Position numbers and translations under genes: made by a program
Assembly: GCF_013409045.1 (NCBI RefSeq)
Contig: NZ_JACCBT010000001.1
Span: 4,278,001-4,342,000, forward strand
Direction of reading: 5' to 3'
DNA: 64,000 nucleotides
Origin: Actinomadura citrea
GTDB taxonomy: Bacteria; Actinomycetota; Actinomycetes; Streptosporangiales; Streptosporangiaceae
In this document: positions 1-7,824 of the stretch, in pieces
Numbering within the stretch: position 1 is the stretch's first letter
Layout of the letters: each line of letters opens with the position of its first letter
Notes under the pieces: generated by a model
Seen by the model: the letters and a program-made list of their open reading frames with translations, nothing else
What the model was told of the DNA's origin: nothing
Database searches by the model: none

Positions 1-158
1 ATCCGGAGGAACGTGGTCTTGCCGGCGCCGTTCGGCCCCAGCAGGCTGTGAACGATGCCGGTGGGGACGGCCAGATCGACGCCGTTCACCGCCCGGGTCT
101 CGCCGAAGGTCCTGACCAGCCCGGACGTCTCGACGGCCAGGGTCGAATTCGATCCCAC
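1..158 (-). CDS. DrrA-type antibiotic-export ABC ATPase, N-terminus only
   Basis: The first 52 codons run off the left edge of the window. The start is GTG at 158, with GGAGG 7 nt upstream on the minus strand. The fragment reads as an ABC ATPase N-terminus: a short strand, a conserved A-loop region and a full Walker A (GPNGAGKTT) at about residues 42-50. The spacing fits the daunorubicin-resistance DrrA/ABC-2 type, in which one ATPase pairs with a six-helix permease. By family knowledge such proteins export the product and often confer self-resistance; here that is inferred from the neighbouring glycosyltransferases. It is transcribed divergently from the first glycosyltransferase, across about 250 bp with AT-rich promoter elements. 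The permease should lie just left of the window. Confidence 0.85.
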   Translation of the reverse strand, partial: MGSNSTLAVETSGLVRTFGETRAVNGVDLAVPTGIVHSLLGPNGAGKTTFLR

Positions 159-202
159 GGTTGTGCCTCCCGTCGCCACCAGAAGATCAAGCTCATCCTA
201 AA

Positions 203-220
203 GTAGCAGCTTATATAAGT
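203..220. promoter_or_regulatory. Weak copy of the cluster palindrome upstream of the exporter gene
   Basis: GTA-N12-AGT, overlapping the perfect 10-bp palindrome CTTATATAAG, in the divergent region between the ATPase and the first glycosyltransferase. Only one half-site matches the ACT-N12-AGT consensus. Confidence 0.35.
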
Positions 221-343
221 CAACGTCTAAGCAGTCCGGCGAGCGGCGTGCCGTCCGGCCGGCAGGCCCGCCCGGCTCCCCGGTCCGGGACCTCCCCACC
301 GCGCGGCGGGCGGCGGGAGATGTCGATGATCACTCTCTTGCTA

Positions 344-361
344 ACTTGAAAAAACCATAGT
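344..361 (+). promoter_or_regulatory. Cluster palindrome (ACT-N12-AGT) upstream of glycosyltransferase 1
   Basis: Full ACT-N12-AGT match with an A-rich centre, about 45 bp before the likely ATG. Part of the recurring motif described in the findings. Confidence 0.6.
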
Positions 362-406
362 AGTGTCCGTTTTCATGGCTCTTCTCGCTTGGTTCGGGGA
401 ATCGTG

Positions 407-1645
407 ATGCGACCACGCCACATTCTTTTCGCCGTCACCGGCGGGACCGGTCATATCCGCCCGACCTTCGGCGTCCTCGACGAACTCTCCGCCCGCGGAT
501 ACGAAATCAGTTTCGTGACTTCCGGCGACTATTTCGACGACCTGGCGGAGGTCGGGGCCCGGCAGATCCGCCACCGATCGATATTCGAGGACGGTGTCGA
601 CCTGCCGGAGATGGTCGAGCAGGAGGACGCCGAGGCGCTGACGGTGAGCGCGTTCATCAACGAGAACCTCGCGATGCTCAGGGCGGCGGAGAGCGCTCTG
701 GACGAGAACCCGCCGGACCTGGTCGTCTACGACATCTTCCCCTTGATCGCCGGACGCCTGCTGGCCGCCAGGTGGCAGCGGCCCGCCGTGTGCATCAACG
801 GAGGCTTCGCGTCGAACGAGCACTATTCGGTGTGGGAGGCGCTGAGCGCGGTGCACGGGCACCGGCCGATAGTCGAGACCGGGACCTTCCAGCGGATGAT
901 CTCCGAGCTTCTCCCGGAGTATGGCATCGACCGGTCCCCGACGGAGTTCTGGAACGCGATCGAGGACCTCAACGTCATCTTCCTGCCGCGATCATTCCAG
1001 GTGGAGAGCGACACCTTCGACGACCGTTTCGTGTTCGTCGGGCCGAGCTTCTCGCAAGGGCGGCTCCAGCCGGGATGGCGCCCACCCGACGAGGACCGCG
1101 ACGTGCTTCTCGTTTCCCTGGGATCGACGTTCAACGGGCATCCGGAATTCTTCCGCAGCTGCGCGCAGGCATTCGCGGGCACGCGCTGGCATGTCGTCAT
1201 AGCGACGGGGAACGGCACCGACCCGAAAGCACTCGAGCCGTTGCCGCCCAACGTCGAGGCTCACCAGTACATCTCGTTCATGGAGGTCCTCCGCCACGCG
1301 AAGGCGTTCATCCTTCAGGGCACTCTCGGCGCCACCATGGAGGCCGTCCACTGGGGCTGCCCGATGCTCTACTTCACCGAGTACGCGGTCGAGGCCAGGC
1401 CGTTCGCGGAGCGGTCCGTCGAACTCGGCCTGGGCCATGTGCTCCGGCCCGAGCAGGTCGAGGGGGGAGGCCTCGTCTCGGCGGTGGAGAACCTGGTCGC
1501 CGACGGCGCCGTCCGCCGGCGGATCTCCCGGATGCGCACCGAGGCCCGCGACGCCGGCGGCGCCGCCAGAGCGGCGGAAGTGATCGATTCGTACGCGCGG
1601 CGGGTCGTGTCCCGGCCGGGCGGCGCGTTCGGCGCCGTCCGCTGA
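407..1645 (+). CDS. GT1 (MGT-type) glycosyltransferase with altered donor motif
   Basis: A 412-residue GT-B protein of the macrolide-glycosyltransferase family, which moves sugars from NDP-sugars to natural-product aglycones in the cytosol. The N-terminal acceptor-side loop is intact (GGTGHIRPT). The C-terminal donor domain starts near residue 230 (LVSLGSTFNGHPEFF). The conserved HGG that holds the donor pyrophosphate is replaced by Q304-G305-T306. The paralogue at 16214 keeps HGG at H303 in an alignable context, so the change is real and may mean altered donor use or an auxiliary role. ATG at 407 is preferred because GGGGA lies 6 nt upstream; TTG 389 and GTG 404 are in-frame alternatives. 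The SDR gene follows after 55 bp, probably as an operon. Confidence 0.85.
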   Translation: MRPRHILFAVTGGTGHIRPTFGVLDELSARGYEISFVTSGDYFDDLAEVGARQIRHRSIFEDGVDLPEMVEQEDAEALTVSAFINENLAMLRAAESALDENPPDLVVYDIFPLIAGRLLAARWQRPAVCINGGFASNEHYSVWEALSAVHGHRPIVETGTFQRMISELLPEYGIDRSPTEFWNAIEDLNVIFLPRSFQVESDTFDDRFVFVGPSFSQGRLQPGWRPPDEDRDVLLVSLGSTFNGHPEFFRSCAQAFAGTRWHVVIATGNGTDPKALEPLPPNVEAHQYISFMEVLRHAKAFILQGTLGATMEAVHWGCPMLYFTEYAVEARPFAERSVELGLGHVLRPEQVEGGGLVSAVENLVADGAVRRRISRMRTEARDAGGAARAAEVIDSYARRVVSRPGGAFGAVR

Positions 1646-1700
1646 CAGGGCGATGGTCGCCTCGTTGAAGAAGGCCATGGCGGGGAAGGGCGGGTAACCG

Positions 1701-2753
1701 ATGGCGGTCGTGGTCACCGGCGGTTGCGGCTTCATCGGCAGCCACCTCGTGGAACGCCTCGCGCACCAGGGCGAGGACGTCATCGTCTACGATCCCGCGG
1801 CGCCGCCGCCCGACCTGGACTGCGGCGGGACCGCCGTCCGCCACGTCAGGGCCGACATCCGCGACGAGCGGGCGCTGGCCGGCGCCATCGGCCCGGACGT
1901 GCACACCGTCTACCACCTCTGCGCGCTGGTCGGGGTCGACCAGTACCTCGACGACCCGCTCGAAGTGATCGACGTCGCGGTCTCCGGCACCCGCAACGTG
2001 CTGCGCGCGGCGTCCGCCGCCGGCGTGAAGGTCGTAGTCTCCAGCACCAGCGAGATCTACGGCAAGAACCCCGACGTCCCCTGGTCGGAGGACGCGGACC
2101 GGGTGCTGGGCAGCGTCACCGCCGACCGGTGGTCCTACTCCGCGAGCAAGGCCGTCGCCGAGCACATGGTCGTCGCCTACGCCCGCCATCGGGGCCTGCG
2201 CGCCTCGGTCGTGCGCTACTTCAACGTCTACGGGCCGCGGCAGCGCCCGGCGTACGTGATCAGCAAGACCGTTCACCGGGTGCTGCGCGGGCTGCCCCCG
2301 CTGCTCTACGACGACGGCACCCAGACGCGCTGCTTCACCTTCGTCGAGGACGCGGTGGACGCCACGTTGCGGGTGGGCGCCGGTGAGACCGCCGACGGCC
2401 AGTGCTTCAACGTCGGAAGCGACCGGGAGACCTCCGTGGGCGACGCGGTCCGGCTGGTGACCCGGCTGGCCGGGGCGGAGTTCGCCCCGATCCGCGTGAG
2501 CACGGACTCGGCGCTGGGCAGTGCTTACGAGGACATTCCCCGGCGCGTCCCGGATGTCGGGAAGGCCAGGGAACTGCTCGGCTGGCGCAGCCGTACCCCG
2601 CTGCAAGCCGGACTCGCCAGGACGATCGCTTGGGCGAAGAGGAGCCCGTGGTGGCTGGACGCCGTCGCGGGCGCGTCCGAGCGGTCGCTGGTACCCACAG
2701 GCGTCACGACGGCCGCGGACGGCCGGAAAGTGAGGGGACATGACATCGGGTGA
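1701..2753 (+). CDS. NAD-dependent SDR, probable UDP-glucuronate decarboxylase
   Basis: A 350-residue extended SDR. The NAD-binding GGCGFIGSH motif is at the N-terminus and the YSASK catalytic Tyr/Lys pair is near residue 155. The catalytic loop reads STSEIYG. A Glu after TS is typical of UDP-glucuronate decarboxylases (UXS, ArnA), whereas 4,6-dehydratases have TDE and 4-epimerases TSS. An Arg in TQTRCFTFVEDAV matches the decarboxylase Arg position. In a cluster that also encodes a UDP-glucose dehydrogenase (19950) and a DegT aminotransferase (17493), this suggests UDP-glucose to UDP-glucuronate to a UDP-pentose, then 4-amination, as in the calicheamicin CalS8/CalS9/CalS13 scheme. The family is certain, the decarboxylase role probable. 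The 3' end overlaps the next gene by 14 bp. Confidence 0.8.
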   Translation: MAVVVTGGCGFIGSHLVERLAHQGEDVIVYDPAAPPPDLDCGGTAVRHVRADIRDERALAGAIGPDVHTVYHLCALVGVDQYLDDPLEVIDVAVSGTRNVLRAASAAGVKVVVSSTSEIYGKNPDVPWSEDADRVLGSVTADRWSYSASKAVAEHMVVAYARHRGLRASVVRYFNVYGPRQRPAYVISKTVHRVLRGLPPLLYDDGTQTRCFTFVEDAVDATLRVGAGETADGQCFNVGSDRETSVGDAVRLVTRLAGAEFAPIRVSTDSALGSAYEDIPRRVPDVGKARELLGWRSRTPLQAGLARTIAWAKRSPWWLDAVAGASERSLVPTGVTTAADGRKVRGHDIG

Positions 2754-3396
2754 GACGGCGGCGACGGCCGCCGGCACCGGCGCCCTGCCCGCCCCGGCCG
2801 CCTACATGTGCGGCCTGACCTGGGATGGCGCCCGGTTGTGGCATTCGGACCAGGACGCGAAGAAGATCTTCGCGATCGACCCGGCGACCGGCGGGGTGAG
2901 CAGGACGCTCGCCTGCGACAGGGTGCGGGCGGACCTGGCCTACGACGGCGCCCGCCTGTGCCAGGTCGGCGGCCGCCCGAAGCGGATCGTCCTGATCGAT
3001 CCCGACGACGGCCGGATCACCGGGGAGAAGGAGGTGCTCCCCGCGAGCGGCCGGCTGACCGGGATCGACCTCGGGCCGGAGGGCATGTACATGTGCCTGC
3101 GCGGTCCGACCGTGGTGCAACTCCGGGACTACGACACGATGACCGTTCTGCGGGAGTTCCCGGCGGAGGGCGAGTCGCCCTCCGGGCTCACCTACGCCGA
3201 CGGCGTCGTCGTCTACGGCGACTTCGACGACGCCGTGCTCCGTGCGATGGATCCGAGGACCGGGGAGCACCTGGGGGCCCTGCCCGTCCCGGGCCGCCCC
3301 ACCGGGCTGACGTGGGACGGCCGCCGCCTCTGGTACTGCGACTTCCCCGCGCGCGCCATCCGCCCTCTGGAACTGTCGGCGGTCCTCTCCGCCTGA
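2740..3396 (+). CDS. YncE/SMP-30-like beta-propeller protein, function unknown
   Basis: A 218-residue protein with repeated blade-like units of the form GLTWDGxRLWxxD...IxxIDPxTG. They occur near residues 27-55, 65-90, 105-125, 140-170 and 185-210. This resembles the YncE, glutamine-cyclotransferase and SMP-30 propeller families, but with only about five short units it is smaller than a usual seven-blade propeller. There is no signal peptide, so it should act in the cytosol. Its ATG lies inside the last codons of the SDR gene, so translation is probably coupled. The role is unknown; binding or processing of a sugar or cluster intermediate is only a guess from position. Confidence 0.6.
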   Translation: MTSGETAATAAGTGALPAPAAYMCGLTWDGARLWHSDQDAKKIFAIDPATGGVSRTLACDRVRADLAYDGARLCQVGGRPKRIVLIDPDDGRITGEKEVLPASGRLTGIDLGPEGMYMCLRGPTVVQLRDYDTMTVLREFPAEGESPSGLTYADGVVVYGDFDDAVLRAMDPRTGEHLGALPVPGRPTGLTWDGRRLWYCDFPARAIRPLELSAVLSA

Positions 3397-3421
3397 CGAG
3401 GTCCCGCCGCGCGCGGACCTC

Positions 3422-4093
3422 CTACTTGCTCTTCTTCCGGCCCACCACTTCGTTGATCCAGATCGGCACGAACGGAGACGTGCAGTTCGGGGGAGTGGGG
3501 TAGTCCTTGAGCACCTCAAGGCGCTCGCCGATCTCGATCGCGCGGGCGCGGTGCTCCTCGTGTTTGATCCCGATGTTGCCCAGGCAGTCGTTCATCGCCC
3601 ACTGCAGGCGCTCCGGCGCGGCCTTCATCTCCGCCTCGATGATGTCGAGCAGCTTGTCGAGGTCGAGGCCGTCGGGCTTGCGCATCACGCGCTCGGTGGT
3701 CAGCGCCCAGCCGGCGCCGGCGATCGCCGGATCCGCGTCGTCGAGCCACGCCAGGCGCAGTTCTTCGGAGTGGGGGCTCTTCTTCACCACGTAGTTCACG
3801 AGCCAGTTCTGCACCTTGGGGGTGCGCGCCCCGCGCAGCATGGCGTCCAGTTCGTCGCGCTCGAACGCCTTCGGGCGGCAGATCAGCGTCGCCAGCAGCC
3901 TCGCCGAACTGTCATCGGTCTTCCACAGCTCGCGCGCGAGGTCCTGCTGCGTCTTCAGCCGTTTCGCGAGCGCCCGCAGCTTGCTGAGGTTCACGCCGTG
4001 GTCGTCACCGCGCTTCTCGTTCACCTCGCGTGCCTTGGGGTCCTCCAGTTCGGCCAGCTCGGCCATCACCTCGGCCACCGCCGTCTCGGCCAT
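3422..4093 (-). CDS. AlkD-like DNA alkylation repair protein (HEAT-like)
   Basis: A 223-residue all-helical protein that I recognise as the DNA_alkylation (PF08713) family: helical repeats of the type LRALAKRLK...LARELW, an RLLATLICRPKAF segment and a C-terminal CTSPFVPIWINEVV signature. AlkD-type proteins excise bulky or positively charged N-alkyl purines without base flipping. YtkR2 and C10R5 give self-resistance to yatakemycin and CC-1065. Here the gene lies alone on the minus strand within a run of biosynthetic genes and has its own AT-rich promoter, so self-protection against a DNA-damaging product is plausible. Stand-alone homologues are also common on chromosomes, so position is the only support for a resistance role. 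Confidence 0.75.
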   Translation of the reverse strand: MAETAVAEVMAELAELEDPKAREVNEKRGDDHGVNLSKLRALAKRLKTQQDLARELWKTDDSSARLLATLICRPKAFERDELDAMLRGARTPKVQNWLVNYVVKKSPHSEELRLAWLDDADPAIAGAGWALTTERVMRKPDGLDLDKLLDIIEAEMKAAPERLQWAMNDCLGNIGIKHEEHRARAIEIGERLEVLKDYPTPPNCTSPFVPIWINEVVGRKKSK

Positions 4094-4144
4094 CTCAGCC
4101 TCCTGTGCCTCGCATTACGAGGGTCTGAGAATATAGGCTTAGTT

Positions 4145-4154
4145 GACAATTGTC
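4145..4154. promoter_or_regulatory. Candidate operator GACAATTGTC
   Basis: Perfect 10-bp palindrome 52-61 bp upstream of the alkylation-repair start. It overlaps TTGACA on the plus strand and TGTCAA on the minus strand, so a bound repressor would block a promoter. The regulator is unknown. Confidence 0.4.
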
Positions 4155-4194
4155 GCAATATCGAGCTTAACATGAGGCGCGTTTCCATTCAACT

Positions 4195-4214
4195 CTCCCG
4201 GTCTTCGCCGGGAG
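4195..4214. terminator. GC-rich hairpin, weak terminator candidate
   Basis: CTCCCGG and CCGGGAG arms (7 bp) with a 6-nt loop, followed on the plus strand by a loosely T-rich stretch (GGCTTTCGCCTTGTTT). It lies between two divergent genes, so it may instead sit in the 5' leader of the DUF899 gene. Confidence 0.3.
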
Positions 4215-4434
4215 GGCTTTCGCCTTGTTTATGCGAACCAGTTGCTATGCTGCGGATGGCGGCGTATCGGCCGATCTCACCCTGTATTCGAGGGCGCCGA
4301 GATCGTCGACGCCGACCGTCCTCCCTGGCCGCCACGCCGCCGGACAGGGCGAACCCGGCACGTCGGCGGGTTCATTATCGTAGAGTCCGATGTCGAATTG
4401 ACCCTTGCCGCCTACGGACTCGAAGGGGCCAGCG

Positions 4435-5136
4435 ATGAGCGACGACGAGCCGGAGATCCCGCCGATGTGGCCCGTGGGGACGAGCCAGGAGTACATCGAC
4501 GCGCGGATCGAACTGGCGAAGGCCGAAAGGCTGCTGCGCGACCGGGTCGAGGAGGTCGCGGCGGCGCGGCGCCGGATGCCCGGGGGCGCGGTGCTCGGTG
4601 ACTACACCCTCACCGAGGGCCCGGCGGACCTGGAGAAGGACGAGCCGACCGGGTCGGTCTCCCTCCGCGACCTGTTCGGCGACCACGAGACCCTGGTCGT
4701 CTACCACCTCATGTACCACCCCGACGACCAGGCGGCCTGCCCGATGTGCTCGATGTGGGTGGACGGCTTCAACGGGGTCGCCGCGCACCTGGCGCAGCAC
4801 ACCGCCTTCGCGGTCGTCGGCAAGGCGCCACTGCCGATGCTGCGCGCCTGGGCGCGGCGAAGGGGGTGGGACGAGGTACGCATCCTGTCCAGTCACGGCA
4901 CGGCCTTCAACGCCGACATGCACGCCGAGCGCCCGGACGGGGCGCAGCGGCCCATGATCAGCGTCCTGGCCCGCGAGGACGGGCGGGTACGCCACTTCTA
5001 CACGCTGCCGGCCGACTTCCTCGACGGCGCCCAGCGCGGCATCGACCTGCTCTCCCCGGTCTGGAACGTGCTCGACCTGCTGCCCGGCGGCCGCGGCGAC
5101 TGGTACGCCGGAAACGCGTACGCCGGGCGCGACTGA
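4435..5136 (+). CDS. DUF899 family thioredoxin-fold protein
   Basis: A 233-residue member of the DUF899 family, which is predicted to have a thioredoxin-like fold. Visible landmarks are the N-terminal helix region, GSVSLRDLFGDHETLVVYH, and a CPMCSMWVDGFNG motif around residues 103-115 with two Cys spaced as in a CxxC redox pair. The C-terminal part (HFYTLPADFLDG...WNVLDLLPGGRGDW) is typical of the family. ATG 4435 is chosen because GAAGGGG precedes it; an upstream in-frame TTG at 4405 lacks a site. It is probably cytosolic. With sulfur genes elsewhere in the cluster, a thiol/disulfide role is conceivable but unproven, and DUF899 proteins also occur outside clusters. Confidence 0.75.
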   Translation: MSDDEPEIPPMWPVGTSQEYIDARIELAKAERLLRDRVEEVAAARRRMPGGAVLGDYTLTEGPADLEKDEPTGSVSLRDLFGDHETLVVYHLMYHPDDQAACPMCSMWVDGFNGVAAHLAQHTAFAVVGKAPLPMLRAWARRRGWDEVRILSSHGTAFNADMHAERPDGAQRPMISVLAREDGRVRHFYTLPADFLDGAQRGIDLLSPVWNVLDLLPGGRGDWYAGNAYAGRD

Positions 5137-5187
5137 GGCCCCGGCCGTCCGCAGGGCGATCCGGGCACACGCCCGCCCCGGGTCAGT

Positions 5188-5212
5188 TCGGTATATATTT
5201 TTATAGTACCGA
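5188..5212 (+). promoter_or_regulatory. Palindromic promoter element of the P450 gene
   Basis: TCGGTA-N13-TACCGA with an AT-only centre. The same stretch holds GGT-N12-AGT (5190-5207), a variant of the cluster palindrome. It ends 18 bp before the P450 ATG. Confidence 0.55.
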
Positions 5213-5230
5213 GCTGACACGGGGGTCACG

Positions 5231-6454
5231 ATGACGACGCAACCCGCGGCCGCCGCCGGCGCCTTCCCCGTTCCGCGCGCGTGCCCGTTCAGCCTGCCTC
5301 CGGAGTACGAGCGCCTGCGAACGGGCAGGCGCGCGGTCCGCGCCCGCATGGCCGGGGGGAACTCGGCGTGGCTGGTCGCGCGGCACGAGGACGCGCGGAA
5401 GGTCCTCAGTGATCCGAGGATGAGCGTCGATCGCCGTCGCGAGGGGTTCCCCCGGTTCGCCCCGGTCACCGAGGAGGAGCGGCAGGCGTCCTTCCGCGCC
5501 TTCCGGCCGCCGATGAACTGGATGGACCCGCCCGAGCACACGGCCGCCCGGCGGTCCGTCCGCGCCGAGTTCTCACCCGCCCGGACCGAGGCGCTGCGCC
5601 CGCGCGTCCAGGAGATCGTCGACCGGCGGCTGGACCTGATGGCGGACGCCCCGCGCCCGGTCGACCTGGTGCGCGAACTCGCGGCCCCGGTGCCGTCGCT
5701 GGTGATCTGCGAGCTCCTCGGCGTGCCCTACTCCGTGCACGGCCACTTCGAGGAGCGCACCGGGCGGATGTTCAGCCACGCCACCCCGGCCGCGGAGCGC
5801 ACCCGGGCGGCGCACGAGATCCGGTCCCTGCTGGCCGAACTGGTGGCCGACAAGGAGCGCGAGCCTCCCGACGACCTCCTCGGGCGCCTCATCGTCCGGG
5901 GGCGGCGGGAGGGCGCGGCCGATCGCGAGGCGGTCGTGAGCATGGCGTTCGTGCTGCTCGTCGCCGGGCACTCCACCACCGCCGACATGATCGCGCTCGG
6001 CGTCCTGACCCTGCTCGAACATCCGGACCAGCTCGCGTCGATGGTCGCCGACCCCGCCAGGACGCCGCTCGCCGTCGACGAGCTGCTGCGGTACCTGACG
6101 GTCGTCAACGCCTCGACCGCGCGGACGGCGCTGGCGGACGTCGAGGTGGGCGGCGTCACGGTGCGCGCGGGGGAGGGCGTGGTCGTGCTGGGCCCGGCCG
6201 CCAACCGCGACCCGGAGGTGTTCGAGCGCCCGGACGAGTTCGACGTCGGGCGCGGCGGCGGGCGGCACCTGGCGTTCGGCGCCGGCCGGCACCGGTGCCT
6301 CGGGCACCGCCTCGCGAGGATGGAGTTGCAGATCGTGTTCGACGCCCTCTTCCGCCGCTTCCCGGGCCTGCGGCTGGCGGTCCCGTTCGGCGCGCTGTCG
6401 TTCAAGGAGAAGGCGAACATCTACGGGGTGCGCGAGCTCCCGGTCACCTGGTGA
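5231..6454 (+). CDS. Cytochrome P450 (bacterial class I)
   Basis: A complete 407-residue soluble P450 of the actinobacterial CYP105/107-like type. The I-helix oxygen-activation motif is AGHSTTADM (Ala-Gly and Thr-Thr present), the K-helix ExxR is ELLR, and the heme loop is FGAGRHRCLGH with Cys356 as thiolate ligand. It needs a ferredoxin and reductase, neither of which is in the window. It carries its own copy of the cluster palindrome and stands between the DUF899 gene and glycosyltransferase 2, which suggests oxidative tailoring of the aglycone or a sugar. The substrate cannot be told from sequence. The start has only a weak G-rich site upstream. Confidence 0.92.
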   Translation: MTTQPAAAAGAFPVPRACPFSLPPEYERLRTGRRAVRARMAGGNSAWLVARHEDARKVLSDPRMSVDRRREGFPRFAPVTEEERQASFRAFRPPMNWMDPPEHTAARRSVRAEFSPARTEALRPRVQEIVDRRLDLMADAPRPVDLVRELAAPVPSLVICELLGVPYSVHGHFEERTGRMFSHATPAAERTRAAHEIRSLLAELVADKEREPPDDLLGRLIVRGRREGAADREAVVSMAFVLLVAGHSTTADMIALGVLTLLEHPDQLASMVADPARTPLAVDELLRYLTVVNASTARTALADVEVGGVTVRAGEGVVVLGPAANRDPEVFERPDEFDVGRGGGRHLAFGAGRHRCLGHRLARMELQIVFDALFRRFPGLRLAVPFGALSFKEKANIYGVRELPVTW

Positions 6455-6503
6455 GGCGCCACCGCCTCCGCACCGCCGCGGATATTGAACGAAGGAAGAT
6501 CGT

Positions 6504-6521
6504 AGTTTAAGTTCATATAGT
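6504..6521 (+). promoter_or_regulatory. Cluster palindrome upstream of glycosyltransferase 2
   Basis: AGT-N12-AGT in an AT-rich island about 85 bp before the chosen ATG of the downstream gene; the right half (ATAGTA) matches the consensus fully. Confidence 0.5.
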
Positions 6522-6606
6522 AACGTCCGTATGCCGCGATGCCCGAACCGAGGTGCCGTCCGGTTCCGTCGCGGCGAGGGTGCGGGGAAGAAGGGATCTT
6601 CCGGAT

Positions 6607-7740
6607 ATGCGTGTGATGTTCTGTTCTCACCCAGGTCTTGGCCACTTCTTCCCGCTCGTTCACCTCGCCTGGGCGTTCCGCACGGCGGGCCATGAGGTGA
6701 TCGCCACGATCGCGGGGCCCACCGAGGGCGCGGCGGGCTCAGGGGTGGAGATCGTCGACGCCGCGCCCGGCTTCAGCATGGAGGCCGTCAACGAGCGGCT
6801 GGCCCGCGAGCACCCGGAGTTCGTCCAGACGGTCGCGACCAAGCCGGCGATCAACCTCGACGAGTGGGGCCCCGGGTTCGCCGCGATCAACCGGCCCCTG
6901 ATCGACGGGCTCGTGGCGTTGGCCGACGACTGGGGCCCGGACCTGGTGGTGTACGACCAGGGGACCACCGCCGGACTGTTCGCGGCGGCGCGCGCCGGGG
7001 CGCCCGCCGTCCAGCGGAACGTGAGCGCCTGGCGCACCCGGGGCATGCACGAGGCGGCCGCGGCCCACCTGCCCGACGTCTGCGAGCGGTACGGCGTGTC
7101 CATCTCCAAGCCGGCCGTCACCATCGAGGAGTTCCCGCCCAGCATGCTCGCGGGCGAGCAGCCGGAGGGCTGGTTCATGCGCTGGCTGCCGCACAGCGGG
7201 GGATCGGTCATCGGAGACCGGCTGCCGCGGCCCCCCGAGCGGCCGCGCATCGCGGTGAGCATGGGCACGGTCGAGCTGCAGATGCTGGGCACCGGGACCA
7301 TGCGCACGATCATCGACGCGGCCGCCGACGTCGACGCCGAGTTCGTGCTGGCGCTCGGCGGAGTCGACATCGGCTCGCTCGGCCCGCTGCCGGACAACGT
7401 CAGCTCCGTCGGCTGGATCCCGCTGCACTTCCTGCTGGGCACGTGCACCGCCATCGTCCACCACGGCGGCGGGGGAACCGCCCTGACCGCGATCGACGCC
7501 GGCATTCCGCAACTGATCACACCCGACCCCAGGGACCTGTTCCAGCACACGACGCTGGAGGCGGTGCGCAAGCGGGGCATCGGGTTCGTGAGCGAACGCG
7601 AGGACGTCGACGCCGGACTGCTCACCCGGCTGATGACCGACGAGGGCGTACGCGCCGCCACAGCGGAGGTCCAGCGGGAGATGGCGACGCTGCCCACGCC
7701 CGCCGCCACCGTCCAGCGCCTCATCGAGCACCTGTTCTGA
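6607..7740 (+). CDS. GT1 glycosyltransferase 2 (EryCIII-like fold)
   Basis: A 377-residue GT-B glycosyltransferase. The N-terminal loop is HPGLGHFFP, and the donor-binding C-domain has HHGGGGT at residues 285-291 followed by DLFQHTT, where Gln is expected to contact the sugar. All hallmark donor residues are present, unlike glycosyltransferase 1. ATG 6607 follows AGAAGGGA at 9-10 nt; an upstream in-frame GTG at 6553 is less likely. It is more distant from the other two glycosyltransferases than they are from each other, which suggests a different sugar or attachment point. It converges on the metallopeptidase-like gene across a GC-rich terminator region. Confidence 0.88.
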   Translation: MRVMFCSHPGLGHFFPLVHLAWAFRTAGHEVIATIAGPTEGAAGSGVEIVDAAPGFSMEAVNERLAREHPEFVQTVATKPAINLDEWGPGFAAINRPLIDGLVALADDWGPDLVVYDQGTTAGLFAAARAGAPAVQRNVSAWRTRGMHEAAAAHLPDVCERYGVSISKPAVTIEEFPPSMLAGEQPEGWFMRWLPHSGGSVIGDRLPRPPERPRIAVSMGTVELQMLGTGTMRTIIDAAADVDAEFVLALGGVDIGSLGPLPDNVSSVGWIPLHFLLGTCTAIVHHGGGGTALTAIDAGIPQLITPDPRDLFQHTTLEAVRKRGIGFVSEREDVDAGLLTRLMTDEGVRAATAEVQREMATLPTPAATVQRLIEHLF

Positions 7741-7770
7741 GGCCCCGGGGCCCTGCGGGGCTACCCCCTG

Positions 7771-7820
7771 CCCCCGCGCCCGGTCGCGGGGGCGGGGGCG
7801 GGGGCAGGGGCAGGGGCAGG
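7771..7820. terminator. Bidirectional hairpin with G-run tail
   Basis: CCCCCGCG (7771-7778), loop CCCGGT, CGCGGGGG (7785-7792), followed by more G-runs spaced by C or CA. It lies between convergent genes, as expected of a terminator. The plus strand could also form a G-quadruplex. There is no T-tract. Confidence 0.5.
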
Positions 7821-7824
7821 TCTG

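Larger units (their letters stand above)
4094..4434. other. Divergent intergenic region between alkylation-repair and DUF899 genes
   Basis: 341 bp with no credible gene. It contains an AT-rich promoter stretch near 4128-4175, a perfect GACAATTGTC palindrome at 4145-4154 overlapping TTGACA-like -35 sequences on both strands, a weak cluster motif (TGA-N12-AGT, 4126-4143) and a hairpin at 4195-4214. Confidence 0.6.

Noticed and set aside
161..349. 62-codon frame between the exporter ATPase and glycosyltransferase 1
   Set aside because: Lies in a divergent promoter region with AT-rich elements and has no similarity to any family I know.
5188..5212. P450 promoter palindrome as a transcription terminator
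   Set aside because: The centre and arms are AT-rich and the element is just upstream of a start, so a regulatory site is more likely.
7785..7820. GGGGGC/GGGGCA repeats as a possible CRISPR or tandem-repeat array
   Set aside because: Units are only 5-6 bp with no spacers; a low-complexity terminator tail explains it better.
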